64,000 nucleotides of DNA from Cytophagaceae bacterium (GTDB taxonomy: Bacteria > Bacteroidota > Bacteroidia > Cytophagales > Spirosomataceae), in assembly GCA_016722655.1 (NCBI GenBank), contig JADKIR010000004.1:62001-126000 (forward strand). Direction: 5' to 3'. Of the stretch, positions 8,618-17,578 are shown in pieces (the first letter of the stretch is position 1; each line of letters opens with the position of its first letter). Made by a program: the position numbers and the translations under genes. The notes under the pieces were generated by a model. That model was not told the DNA's origin and ran no database searches. It worked only from the letters and a program-made list of their open reading frames with translations.

Positions 8618-10243
8618 TCAATAAACCCTCTCTCCACCAACCCAGGTTTGAAGCACTTTTACTGACCTGATTTTGGACAACTCTATGGTCATAATATCTT
8701 CTTCAAGTACCACAAAATCAGCCATTTTACCCTGTTCTATACTTCCTCTTTCTTTTTCTTCGAAATTGGCATAAGCACTCCAGAGTGTCATGGCTTTCAA
8801 AGCTTCTTTTCTTGAAATGGCGTTTTCGTTTTGGAATCCTCCTTCAGGCCAATTTTTAGCATCCTGACGGGCTACTGCGGCATGAAAACTAAAAAGGGGA
8901 TTAATGTACTCAACAGGAAAATCGCTCCCATTTGCCAAAACACCATTTTGCTTCATCAAATCATTGAATGCATACGCATGTTTTTCCCTTTCCGCACCGA
9001 GCCGTTTCCCCGCCCAATACATGTCAGAAGTAGCATGAGTAGCCTGCACCGAAGGAATAATGGAAAATTTGGAAAATTTAGGCACATCTGATGGGTTAAC
9101 TACCTGGCAGTGCTCGATTCGCCAGCGACGATTATTTTTTTGTTTTAAATATTTCCCATAAAGATCCAATACCAATCGATTGGCAGAATCGCCGATACAG
9201 TGAGTATTTGCCTGATAGTCAGATTTATATATTTGCTCAAAAAACTTATCCATCTCGTTTTTTGAAGTTAGTAAAAATCCTGAATTACCGGGGTCATCAC
9301 TGTAAGGTTTCAACAGGCAGGCACCTCTAGAGCCCAATGCCCCATCACCATAGATTTTAAATGACCGCACATTGATACGGTCTGTTTTTATAATACCTCT
9401 TTTGGTGAAATAATCCAAATTTCTCAAACCAACTGACACCATCACGTAATCCCGGATTTTGAGGGAGCCTTCGTTGTGCATTTTCATCAATAACTCTATA
9501 TCTTCCTGGCTCGCTCCTGCTTCAGAAACGGTTGTTAGACCCACTTTAAAGCATTCTTTTTGAGCTTCCAATATCATTTTTCGCATTTGAGCTTCTGTCT
9601 CGCCTGGCATCACCCTTTTGAGCAAACCCATGGCATTGTCAATCAAAATCCCAGTTAGCTGACCATCCAGAACCTCCACTGCCCCGCCAGGCACTTTGGA
9701 TGCTGGAGAAATTTTGGCTAATTGTAAAGCTTTTGAATTGGCCAAAAGTGCATGACCATCTATTCTTGTCAGCATCACTGGTATATCCGGAAAAATCGCA
9801 TCCAGAGCTTCGTTATTGGGAAATTCTTTAATTTTCCAATCGTTCTGGTCCCAGCCACGACCAATTATCCATTCGTTGTCCGGATTTTTGATTCTAAATT
9901 CTTTTAGTCTTTCTAAAATCTCTTCAAAAGATTCAGCTCCCACCAAATCACATTGCGAGAGCATTTCACCAAAACCAATAAAATGAGAATGTGGATCATA
10001 AAATCCAGGGAAGACCGCCTTTCCTCCTAAATCAATTGTTTTTTTTGGGGAAAACTTTTTTTGCAAATTGCTTAATGATGAAACCTCAACAATTCTCCCT
10101 TTATCGACCACAAATGCTGTTTCAATTTTAAAAGCCGCATTGACTGTGTAAACTTTCGCATTGCTTATCATTAAATCAACAGGGCGTTTTTGGGCGAAGG
10201 AACCAACACTCAAAAGCAATATTAGTAAAAAAGTTTTTTTCAT
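8618..10243 (-). CDS. Exported amidohydrolase (YtcJ-like, amidohydrolase_3)
   Basis: The 541 aa start with a signal peptide (MKKTFLLILLLSVGSFAQ). Metal-dependent hydrolase fold: beta-sandwich edge AVFPGFYDPHSHFIGFGE, where the HxH of this family is HSH; later TRIDGHALLANS, ANTHCIGDSANR, RIEHCQVV and NGSDFPVEYINPLFSFHAAV; the C-terminal sandwich ends GKMADFVVLEED. The layout matches YtcJ/NfdA-type N-substituted formamide hydrolases. The natural substrate is unknown. It follows the pirin genes on the same strand but is separated from them by about 180 bp. Confidence 0.87.
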   Translation of the reverse strand: MKKTFLLILLLSVGSFAQKRPVDLMISNAKVYTVNAAFKIETAFVVDKGRIVEVSSLSNLQKKFSPKKTIDLGGKAVFPGFYDPHSHFIGFGEMLSQCDLVGAESFEEILERLKEFRIKNPDNEWIIGRGWDQNDWKIKEFPNNEALDAIFPDIPVMLTRIDGHALLANSKALQLAKISPASKVPGGAVEVLDGQLTGILIDNAMGLLKRVMPGETEAQMRKMILEAQKECFKVGLTTVSEAGASQEDIELLMKMHNEGSLKIRDYVMVSVGLRNLDYFTKRGIIKTDRINVRSFKIYGDGALGSRGACLLKPYSDDPGNSGFLLTSKNEMDKFFEQIYKSDYQANTHCIGDSANRLVLDLYGKYLKQKNNRRWRIEHCQVVNPSDVPKFSKFSIIPSVQATHATSDMYWAGKRLGAEREKHAYAFNDLMKQNGVLANGSDFPVEYINPLFSFHAAVARQDAKNWPEGGFQNENAISRKEALKAMTLWSAYANFEEKERGSIEQGKMADFVVLEEDIMTIELSKIRSVKVLQTWVGGERVY

Positions 10244-10344
10244 ATTTTTTAAAAATTTATAGAAAACATAATCGATGGATACATCAAATGCCTTCCGAAT
10301 CTTATTCTAATGCAAAATATGGTGTTTAGGCAGAATAAAAAAAG

Positions 10345-10403
10345 AAAACTTAAACTGTTTCGAAATCGGGCTGGTAAAAGCCTTCACTCAAATGTTTAAG
10401 TTT
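10345..10403 (-). repeat. Long-loop inverted repeat downstream of the pirin pair
   Basis: AAACTTAAAC (10346-10355) pairs with GTTTAAGTTT (10394-10403) across 38 nt. On the minus strand it is followed by a T-rich run, so it could terminate the pirin transcript. The loop is long, so this is only a possibility. Confidence 0.35.
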
Positions 10404-10425
10404 CAATTTTAAAAAAAACAAACTA

Positions 10426-11277
10426 TTACATAATTCCCATTTTTCCCATCTGGTAGTCCCGCATGGCCTGCATAATCTCGGTGGTGGTGTTCATCACAAA
10501 CGGCCCCTGAGCCACCATGGGTTCATTGATGGGAGTTCCGGTGCCAAAAATCAATCGGGTATCGGCATCAGCAAGCAATTCAATACTTTCTCCTTCGCCT
10601 TCAAATTGCACGAGTTGGGTACCTATGACCAACTTTGAATTTACTTTCACTTCTCCATCAAGCACATATAAAAGTATATTTTTTTCGATAGGAACACTGA
10701 GATTTAATTTTCCATCTTTTGCAATTTTGATATTTAAAAACTCCAGACCGGTTATAGAATTTGCCACTCCTTTTTGACCCTGAAAATCACCGGAAATTAC
10801 CGACACTTCCACTTTCCCCTCATCGGTAATTACTAACGGGATGTCACTTTTCTGAAAGCCCTGATAATTTGCGGCTGTCATTTTTTGAGCTGCCGGCAGA
10901 TTCATCCATAGTTGAATTATCTCCATCGGACCGCCGTTTTCACGTTGATTGGCAGAAAGATTTTCAGAATGGACAATTCCTCTTCCGGCGGTCATCCACT
11001 GCACCCCTCCATCTTTTATTACACTCTTAAATCCCTGGCTGTCGGCATGCTCGATTTCCCCTTCGAAAATAAAGGTAAGCGTTTCGAAACCCCGATGTGG
11101 ATGTGGCCCAAATGGAAGCCCCTGATTATAAGGCTCAAAAACATGAGGACCATGATGATGCAAAAGCAAAAATGGGCTAATTTGGTCAACCCCGACATCA
11201 GGAAGTGGCTGGTACATTTTATGCTCCCCCACTCTTTGTGCTGTAGTCGAGCTTATTCTTTTTATTTTTCGTAACAT
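10426..11277 (-). CDS. Pirin family protein (bicupin)
   Basis: The 283 aa have an N-terminal pirin cupin with metal-binding histidines in FGPHPHRGFETLTFIFEGEI and a later HSENLS. The C-terminal cupin contains KNILLYVLDGEV. Pirins are Fe-binding cupins; several oxidise quercetin, others act as redox-responsive cofactors. It is 18 bp downstream of a second, shorter pirin gene, so the two probably share a transcript. No specific substrate is implied. Confidence 0.87.
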   Translation of the reverse strand: MLRKIKRISSTTAQRVGEHKMYQPLPDVGVDQISPFLLLHHHGPHVFEPYNQGLPFGPHPHRGFETLTFIFEGEIEHADSQGFKSVIKDGGVQWMTAGRGIVHSENLSANQRENGGPMEIIQLWMNLPAAQKMTAANYQGFQKSDIPLVITDEGKVEVSVISGDFQGQKGVANSITGLEFLNIKIAKDGKLNLSVPIEKNILLYVLDGEVKVNSKLVIGTQLVQFEGEGESIELLADADTRLIFGTGTPINEPMVAQGPFVMNTTTEIMQAMRDYQMGKMGIM

Positions 11278-11295
11278 GATATTTTTATGTTAAAA

Positions 11296-12012
11296 TCAAA
11301 AAGTCATTGGTACTTCGATAAGAAGAAGGGATGCATTTTCATCCCCGGAAATCGAAACCTCATTTGTTTCCCAAACACCCAAACTATCTCTTGTGTTCAA
11401 TTTTATATCTCCAAGACTTACTTTTCCTTCCAAAACAAAAAACCAGAGGCCATTACCCTCTTTTTTAATTCGATAATCAATAGTTTTTCCGGCTTCTAAT
11501 TCAAGCATAGAAAACCATGAGCTTTGATTGATTTTAACACCTGTTTCATTACTTCCAACTGGTGAAACAATGGTCTGCCATTTATTTTTTCTCTCAGAAA
11601 CATCAAAAAAATTCTGATCATACGATGGTGTCAAACCTTTTTTATCGGGAAAAACCCAAATCTGCAAAAACTTAACCGGCTCCTTACCGCTTTGATTTTT
11701 CTCCGAGTGAGTCACACCAGTACCGGCTGACATAATTTGAATTTCTCCATTCCTGATTACAGTGGTATTTCCCATGCTGTCACCGTGCTCAAGGGCCCCT
11801 TCAAGAGGAATCGAAACAATCTCCATGTTGTCGTGCGGATGCTTACCAAAGCCCATCCCTGGAGCCACAAAGTCGTCATTTACAACTCTTAGGGCTCCAA
11901 AGTTTACCTGATCTGGGTTGTAAAAATTGGCAAAGCTAAATGTATGAAACGATTTCAACCAACCATGATTGGCAAATCCCCTATCTTCTGATTTTATTAG
12001 TCTTGTTTTCAT
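11296..12012 (-). CDS. Pirin family protein, YhhW-like
   Basis: The 238 aa start MKTRLIKSEDRGFANHGWLK. They contain the pirin metal site GKHPHDNMEIVSIPLEGAL, then HGDSMGNT and GTGVTHSEKN, with a shortened C-terminal cupin, as in E. coli YhhW, which has quercetinase activity in vitro. First gene of a two-pirin operon. The two are clearly different in sequence, so this is an old duplication rather than a recent one. Confidence 0.87.
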   Translation of the reverse strand: MKTRLIKSEDRGFANHGWLKSFHTFSFANFYNPDQVNFGALRVVNDDFVAPGMGFGKHPHDNMEIVSIPLEGALEHGDSMGNTTVIRNGEIQIMSAGTGVTHSEKNQSGKEPVKFLQIWVFPDKKGLTPSYDQNFFDVSERKNKWQTIVSPVGSNETGVKINQSSWFSMLELEAGKTIDYRIKKEGNGLWFFVLEGKVSLGDIKLNTRDSLGVWETNEVSISGDENASLLLIEVPMTF

Positions 12013-12217
12013 ATTATACTTTTGTATTTAATGTTATTACATTTAAATTAAATAAATAGTTCAATAATTTTTTTGAAAAAAATTTTTCCATTAAAATTCA
12101 TTTAAATATTATTGTGGCATTGATTGGATTCAGTTAGTTATTAGAAAACTTTGAAATTTTTAAAAAATAAAAGCAACGATTGACCCAAATAAATCATCTG
12201 TAAATTAAACCTAAAAA

Positions 12218-12640
12218 ATGAAAAAAATGAAAAAAGTAATTCTCAGCATCTTGTTTATTTTGGTAACTGTTTTTGCATGGTCAAATGATGAATTCTCTTA
12301 TTCTGAAAACGACTTAAACTTTGACAATCTTAATAAACTTGAAAGTTATATTAACAGTCATCCAGGAACCACAATGGAGGTTTTAAAGTCTGAAAAAAGC
12401 GAGTTGCTCTCTGGCATTGCGATTGAAGAATCGACATTGAGTACCATCAATTTAGAAGGAGATATGCCGATTGTTGGTAGCTTTTGGTGGGGATGTTGCC
12501 TTGGAGTGGTTGGGTTATTATTGGTTTATTTCATTACCGACAATGACAAAGACCAGGTAAAATCAGCAGTTTGGGGTTGCTTAATAGCAACCGTTTTATG
12601 GGGAATGGGCGGTCTATGGAACCCATTTGGATGGTTTTAA
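12218..12640 (+). CDS. Hypothetical exported membrane protein
   Basis: The 140 aa are not a family I recognise. An N-terminal signal peptide or anchor (KKVILSILFILVTVFAWS) precedes an acidic soluble stretch of about 70 residues. Two hydrophobic, glycine/tryptophan-rich helices follow (WWGCCLGVVGLLLVYFIT and SAVWGCLIATVLWGMGG), and the end is NPFGWF. The helix pair is separated by NDKDQVKS. This hairpin resembles tail regions of small Bacteroidota membrane proteins. It is monocistronic, with a terminator directly after it. Confidence 0.65.
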   Translation: MKKMKKVILSILFILVTVFAWSNDEFSYSENDLNFDNLNKLESYINSHPGTTMEVLKSEKSELLSGIAIEESTLSTINLEGDMPIVGSFWWGCCLGVVGLLLVYFITDNDKDQVKSAVWGCLIATVLWGMGGLWNPFGWF

Positions 12641-12660
12641 TTATTTTAAAAATCAGTTTC

Positions 12661-12697
12661 ATGGCTCCCAATAAAATTTGAGGGGCCATTTTTTTTG
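12661..12697 (+). terminator. Rho-independent terminator
   Basis: ATGGCTCC pairs with GGGGCCAT (one G-T pair) around a 12 nt loop and is followed by eight T residues. It terminates the upstream hypothetical gene. Confidence 0.75.
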
Positions 12698-12796
12698 GTA
12701 AAAACCTATACTAATTTGTAAATCAATTATTAAAAATCTAATTGTCAATTTCTGAATTTTAGTATATTGCGTTAAATTACTTATTCAAAAAAAACC

Positions 12797-13024
12797 ATGG
12801 AAAAAAAATTATACAGAACACATGGAGCTGAAGCTATGTTTTTGGGAATTTGCGGTGGCTTAGGTAAATATTTCGAGATTGATTCAACAATAGTTAGGGT
12901 AGCGTTTGCTCTTATTACTTTTTTTAGTTTTGGCTCTTTAGTAGTCGTGTATTTTATTTTAGCATTGATTATTCCGAAAGAGCCTGGCATTCAAAACCCA
13001 AATTCTCAGCCTCCAGCCCAATAA
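12797..13024 (+). CDS. PspC domain protein
   Basis: The 75 aa consist almost entirely of a PspC domain. A cytoplasmic basic start with MFLGICGGLGKYFEIDST is followed by one membrane helix (VAFALITFFSFGSLVVVYFILALIIP) and a short proline-rich end. In enterobacteria PspC links phage-shock (membrane damage) signalling to the inner membrane. Stand-alone PspC proteins of this size are common in Bacteroidota, and their role there is not defined. No pspA or pspB lies nearby. Confidence 0.85.
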   Translation: MEKKLYRTHGAEAMFLGICGGLGKYFEIDSTIVRVAFALITFFSFGSLVVVYFILALIIPKEPGIQNPNSQPPAQ

Positions 13025-13062
13025 ACTTTTTAAATAAACATCAATCGAGCCGAACATTTTCT

Positions 13063-13070
13063 TAATTTTG
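13063..13070 (+). promoter_or_regulatory. Bacteroidota-type -7 element before aspS
   Basis: TAATTTTG matches TAnnTTTG and lies 21 bp before the chosen aspS ATG. No clear -33 TTG is visible at the usual spacing. Confidence 0.5.
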
Positions 13071-13091
13071 CAGCCTAATTTTAAGAAATTT

Positions 13092-14840
13092 ATGTTGAGA
13101 ACACATACTTGTGGAGAGCTAAGGATTGAAAATCTTAACCAAAATGCCGAATTGTGCGGATGGGTACAACGTATCCGTGACAAGGGAGGCATGATTTGGA
13201 TAGATCTTCGTGATAGATATGGAATAACCCAGTTAATCTTTGAAGAAGGTAAAACTTCCCCTGAAATTCTTGAAGCAGCCCGTGCTTTAGGTCGGGAATT
13301 TGTAATCAAAGCTAAAGGAATTGTAATAGAAAGACTTTCTAAAAATGATAAAATCGAAACCGGAGAAATTGAACTTAGGGTTGAAAGTCTGGAAATATTA
13401 AACCCTGCCAAACTTCCTCCATTTTTGATTGAAGATGATACCGACGGTGGTGATGAGCTCAGATTGAAGTATCGTTATCTGGATTTAAGAAGAAATTCAG
13501 TCAGACAAAACCTCCTTTTAAGACACAAAGTAGCTCAACAAACCCGAATCTACATGGATTCGCATGATTTTATTGAAGTTGAAACCCCAGTTTTAATCAA
13601 ATCAACCCCTGAAGGTGCCCGTGATTTTGTGGTTCCCAGCCGGATGAATCCCGGCGAATTCTATGCTTTACCACAGTCTCCACAAACTTTCAAACAATTG
13701 TTGATGGTTTCAGGGTTTGACCGCTACTATCAGATCGTCAAATGCTTCAGAGATGAGGATCTGCGTGCTGACCGACAGCCGGAATTCACTCAGATTGACT
13801 GTGAAATGTCTTTTGTGGAGCAAGAGGATGTGCTTAATATGTTTGAAGGTCTGGTAAGACACCTATTCAAAACTGTAAAAAATATCGACTTACAGGAGGT
13901 CCCTAGAATGACCTACGCCGATGCCATGAAGTATTATGGCTCTGACAAACCAGACACCCGGTTTGAAATGAAATTTGTGGAATTGAATCACATGGTACAA
14001 GGAAAAGGTTTTCAGATATTTGACGATGCTGAATTAGTTGTAGGAATAAATGCCGGCGGATGTGCTGAATACACCCGTAAGCAGGTAGATGAATTGACTG
14101 ATTGGATAAAAAGACCACAAATCGGTGCTAAAGGCTTAGTTTATATTCGCTATAACTCCGATGGAACTTTAAAATCTTCAGTTGATAAATTTTATAGTGA
14201 AGATGACTTGAAAGCTATAGCGACTGCTTTCGAGGCAAAACCTGGTGATTTGATTTTGGTTTTATCAGGAAAAGCAGATAAAGCCAGAAAACAACTCAAT
14301 GAACTCAGATTAGAAATGGGTAGCAGATTGGGGCTTAGAAATCCTTTTGATTACAAGGTCCTTTGGGTTGTAGATTTTCCGCTTTTAGAATTTGGTGAAG
14401 AAGAAAACCGTTGGTTTGCAATGCACCATCCGTTTACATCTCCAAAGCCTGAAGATATTCCATTGCTGGATACAGATCTTGGTAAAGTAAGAGCCAATGC
14501 CTATGACATGGTTATAAACGGAACCGAAGTAGGAGGAGGGTCAGTAAGGATTTTCCAGAGACCATTACAAAAGAGAATGTTTGAGATACTTGGATTTACT
14601 GATGAAGAAGCCAAAAAACAGTTTGGATTCCTGATGGATGCCTTTGAGTTCGGAGCACCTCCGCATGCCGGTTTGGCATTTGGATTTGACCGATTGGTTT
14701 CATTGTTTGGCGGGGCAGAATCAATCAGAGATTTTATAGCTTTCCCTAAAAACAACAGTGGACGTGACGTGATGATTGACTCACCATCAAGTATCTCCGA
14801 CTTGCAGCTCAAGGAGTTAAGTATTGCTGTGAAAATCTAA
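13092..14840 (+). CDS. aspS: Aspartate-tRNA ligase
   Basis: AspRS charges tRNA-Asp in the cytoplasm. I use the ATG at 13092 (MLRTHTCGEL), 582 aa; the longer frame runs back into the promoter element. The N-terminal OB fold shows GWVQRIRDKGGMIWIDLRDR. Class II motif 2 reads CFRDEDLRADRQPEFTQID and motif 3 is GLAFGFDRLVSLFGG. The bacterial GAD insertion lies at about 300-410. The FTQID context and the length are typical of bacterial AspRS. It has its own terminator. Confidence 0.97.
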   Translation: MLRTHTCGELRIENLNQNAELCGWVQRIRDKGGMIWIDLRDRYGITQLIFEEGKTSPEILEAARALGREFVIKAKGIVIERLSKNDKIETGEIELRVESLEILNPAKLPPFLIEDDTDGGDELRLKYRYLDLRRNSVRQNLLLRHKVAQQTRIYMDSHDFIEVETPVLIKSTPEGARDFVVPSRMNPGEFYALPQSPQTFKQLLMVSGFDRYYQIVKCFRDEDLRADRQPEFTQIDCEMSFVEQEDVLNMFEGLVRHLFKTVKNIDLQEVPRMTYADAMKYYGSDKPDTRFEMKFVELNHMVQGKGFQIFDDAELVVGINAGGCAEYTRKQVDELTDWIKRPQIGAKGLVYIRYNSDGTLKSSVDKFYSEDDLKAIATAFEAKPGDLILVLSGKADKARKQLNELRLEMGSRLGLRNPFDYKVLWVVDFPLLEFGEEENRWFAMHHPFTSPKPEDIPLLDTDLGKVRANAYDMVINGTEVGGGSVRIFQRPLQKRMFEILGFTDEEAKKQFGFLMDAFEFGAPPHAGLAFGFDRLVSLFGGAESIRDFIAFPKNNSGRDVMIDSPSSISDLQLKELSIAVKI

Positions 14841-14858
14841 AAACAATATATTTAAAAG

Positions 14859-14887
14859 AAAAAGAGGACAATTTTGTCCTCTTTTTT
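14859..14887 (+). terminator. Rho-independent terminator of aspS
   Basis: AAAAAGAGGACA pairs with TGTCCTCTTTTTT around a 4 nt loop. The A-run on the other side lets it also serve the convergent VanZ gene. Confidence 0.85.
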
Positions 14888-14907
14888 TATGTCAAATTCT
14901 AAAATAT

Positions 14908-15279
14908 TTACCGAAAAAATTTCAAAACATATTTTTTAAAGAAATATACAATTATCAATCCCAAAACAATACCCAGCGTATCAGCAAGGATGTCGGCATA
15001 TTCGAAACCCCTGTGAAAATCAAGTGGAAGGTTTTTTTGTACTATTTCTATAAAAATTGCATAAACAAAAAGTCCACCAAATACTTTGAAGTAGTTTTTC
15101 AGATACAATAACCATAAAAAAGCCATTGTCCCAAATGCCAGGAAATGAGCAGTTTTATCATCAGTACCTGTTGTGGGAATCTGTTTAGAAGGAATAAAAC
15201 AAAGAATTCCAATAAAAATTGTAATTATTAAAGATGCTGAAATATTATTTTCAAGAAAAGAAATAAACTTTTTAATCAT
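14908..15279 (-). CDS. VanZ family membrane protein
   Basis: The 123 aa have four predicted membrane helices. VanZ features are TGTDDKTAHFLAFGTMAFLW in the middle and the C-terminal FEYADILADTLGIVLGLII. VanZ of enterococci gives low-level teicoplanin resistance; chromosomal homologues have no defined role. The start codon overlaps the end of the upstream secreted-protein gene by 4 nt, implying translational coupling. Confidence 0.85.
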   Translation of the reverse strand: MIKKFISFLENNISASLIITIFIGILCFIPSKQIPTTGTDDKTAHFLAFGTMAFLWLLYLKNYFKVFGGLFVYAIFIEIVQKNLPLDFHRGFEYADILADTLGIVLGLIIVYFFKKYVLKFFR

Positions 15280-16385
15280 TTTATAGAAATGTAATCTGTA
15301 CCATCGGAAAACAAAACGAATTTATTTGCTCCAGCTTTATTGATAATTGTATTTCGGGTTTCGTTTCCATCAAAAAAAGGTACATTAAGGGTAATAGACC
15401 CACTACCTACATTTGAGATACTCCAGGTTTTACCGGTACGTGTACCTGGTGCCGGAAGTATATAATTTGCATTACCCCCTTTATGAATATATATTTCTAT
15501 GGTATCAATCAAGGTTGCATCTGCAACTGTAACCTGAAAACTTCGTACCTGATCTGCCAGATTACTTTTGCTTACTTCACCAGCAGCATTAACTACCATA
15601 ATACTAGAAGGTGAGGACGACGTGGCCAGACCTTTTACCTTTAAAGGATTAGAAACCGCATCGATTGTCAAAGCATGAGTAACATCCTGGGTACCAATAC
15701 CAACTTTTCCTCCAAAAAAATTATTTAAAATAGTTGGTTTAATAAAAATCCCCCAACCTTTGGTAATCATCGAGGTGTTTACCCCTCTGAAATCTTCGAA
15801 TCTTATTCCATAAAAATTGTCAATAATCGCCGGATTACCCGCACTTTGGTCTGTAAAAAACCTAAGGTTAAGCATGTCAAATTCCGTATTGCGGTAGGCC
15901 CTTCCACTATTTCCAAATGTTCCTGAGAGCTTAACTACTGCAGTTTTGGCCAATGTACCACCGTCACGAAATCCTACAGAGTCACTAATTCCTCTGAAAA
16001 AATTAAACTCAGCTGTACTTGTATGTACATCAGTAAAATTGGTATTGGGTTTGAAATTGGCATAATGATTGGCCACGAATACATTATGGGCTTCCTGAGT
16101 ATCGGTTGCAAGACCAACAGTTGTAGTATCATTTACACCAAGTGGTTCGTTTACACTCACATAAATACCACGATTATTTATAGTGCGATATTTATCGGTA
16201 ACCATTAATTTACTGTTATAGGGAGAATTAAATGCATGGGATATTGCAACTCCACCGTACCGCCAAATAACGGTCGAGTCATCGTTATTATAAATCTGAG
16301 TAGTATCTTTTTTCCAGTTTGAAACTTGCCCAAAAAGATTGCCTGTACATAGAATTACAACTAAGACCGTAAACAATACCCTCAT
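15276..16385 (-). CDS. Secreted tail-fibre-like protein of unknown function
   Basis: The 369 aa include a signal peptide (MRVLFTVLVVILCTGNLFGQ). The body is rich in Asn, Thr and Gly. It contains the phrase GGKVGIGTQDVTHALTID, which in phage tail fibres and Bacteroidota adhesins marks a trimeric beta-structured region before a C-terminal domain. The end (PFFDGNETRNTIINKAGANK, then a short tail) resembles a receptor-binding tip. No intramolecular chaperone or sorting signal is evident. It is coupled by a 4 nt overlap to the VanZ gene. Adhesin or surface fibre is inference. Confidence 0.6.
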   Translation of the reverse strand: MRVLFTVLVVILCTGNLFGQVSNWKKDTTQIYNNDDSTVIWRYGGVAISHAFNSPYNSKLMVTDKYRTINNRGIYVSVNEPLGVNDTTTVGLATDTQEAHNVFVANHYANFKPNTNFTDVHTSTAEFNFFRGISDSVGFRDGGTLAKTAVVKLSGTFGNSGRAYRNTEFDMLNLRFFTDQSAGNPAIIDNFYGIRFEDFRGVNTSMITKGWGIFIKPTILNNFFGGKVGIGTQDVTHALTIDAVSNPLKVKGLATSSSPSSIMVVNAAGEVSKSNLADQVRSFQVTVADATLIDTIEIYIHKGGNANYILPAPGTRTGKTWSISNVGSGSITLNVPFFDGNETRNTIINKAGANKFVLFSDGTDYISIK

Positions 16386-16464
16386 TCTAATTGTATAATT
16401 GCCCTAAAACTAATCTTTTAACAATTATTTGACAAATTTTAAGCCAAATTGACCAATATTTTGA

Positions 16465-17454
16465 TTATCTGGTAATCCAGCTAAACTCATATTCAATTTC
16501 AGGAATTTTGGTTCTGTCGGCAATTCGCTTGAGACGGTCAGGTAAAGCCACAACATAATCACGTGCCTTTTCTGCTGCTCCATTTAAGTCTGTTAATTTT
16601 TCAATTTTCCAATCCAAAATCAAATCTTCCAATATCTGAATATAATCAAGCGTAGTATAAACCCCCAACCTTTGGGCAGAATCAGAGAAATGAGAAAAAA
16701 CTGAACCGATTTTTTCTCCGGTTTCTCTCAGAAAATGTGCCGGCATCACAATTTTTTTCTTCATCATATCTTCAAAAGCCAGCATCATTTCACTTGGATC
16801 AACCTCAAATATTTTCGAAATAAAAGTTTTGTATGCCTTAGCATGACGCATCTCATCGGCTGCTATCACTCCACATATTTTGGATAAATGCGGATTACCA
16901 TATTTCTTGGCCAGGGTTGCTGTTCTTCTATGCGAGATATTGGTTGCCAATTCCTGAAAAGAAGTATAAACAAAATTCCGGTAAGGGTCAGAGTCAGTGC
17001 CTATATCAAATCCGTCGGCAATCAACCACTGCGTAGAAACCTCCATTTCACGCATATTTACCCTTCCAGAGAGATATAAATACTTGTTCAGCAAATCTCC
17101 GTGACGATTTTCTTCTGCTGTCCACCACCTGTTCCATTTAACCCAGCTTGTATCTTTTTGAGCCACCTGATTGACTCCAACCATATTCATGAGCCAGGAC
17201 TCATATGTAGGAAGGGCCTCTTCAGTAATGGTATCTCCAACTAATACAGCAATGTAATCATATGGAAGTTCACTGCAGGCTTCCTGCAAGAGTTTAACTT
17301 CATTAACAAAATCTTCGCGGGAAGCATCAGGAAGGAAATCAGAAGGCTGCCAATTTGATTCAATCGGGTTTAAAAATTCTTCAATCAGGGTGTCCACTTC
17401 CTTCCCGATGTGGTTCATCACCTCGATTCTTGTTTTTAGCAATTCCATCAACAA
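16465..17454 (-). CDS. Acyl-ACP desaturase (fatty acid desaturase type 2)
   Basis: The 329 aa belong to the soluble diiron stearoyl-ACP desaturase family, which introduces a cis double bond into acyl-ACP. Diiron ligands are visible in WTAEENRHGDLLNKYL and AADEMRHAKAYKTFISKIF (two ExxH motifs), with E and H of the second helix pair. The length fits bacterial DesA-type enzymes. A second ATG lies two codons in (17448) and could be the real start. It is divergent from plsC; both act in membrane lipid synthesis, and the short spacer could allow shared control. Confidence 0.9.
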   Translation of the reverse strand: MLMELLKTRIEVMNHIGKEVDTLIEEFLNPIESNWQPSDFLPDASREDFVNEVKLLQEACSELPYDYIAVLVGDTITEEALPTYESWLMNMVGVNQVAQKDTSWVKWNRWWTAEENRHGDLLNKYLYLSGRVNMREMEVSTQWLIADGFDIGTDSDPYRNFVYTSFQELATNISHRRTATLAKKYGNPHLSKICGVIAADEMRHAKAYKTFISKIFEVDPSEMMLAFEDMMKKKIVMPAHFLRETGEKIGSVFSHFSDSAQRLGVYTTLDYIQILEDLILDWKIEKLTDLNGAAEKARDYVVALPDRLKRIADRTKIPEIEYEFSWITR

Positions 17455-17553
17455 TCAATATTTATAAAACAAAAATAAACCAAATAACACGCACTACCTA
17501 ACCGGTATCGTCTTTTTGGGTATAATTTCGCACAGAACTTACAGGAAAAATCG

Positions 17554-17562
17554 TAACTTTGC
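17554..17562 (+). promoter_or_regulatory. Bacteroidota-type -7 element before plsC
   Basis: TAACTTTGC matches TAnnTTTG and lies 17 bp before the chosen ATG. No convincing -33 TTG is seen at the expected distance. Confidence 0.45.
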
Positions 17563-17578
17563 AAAAAAAAGCTATAGA

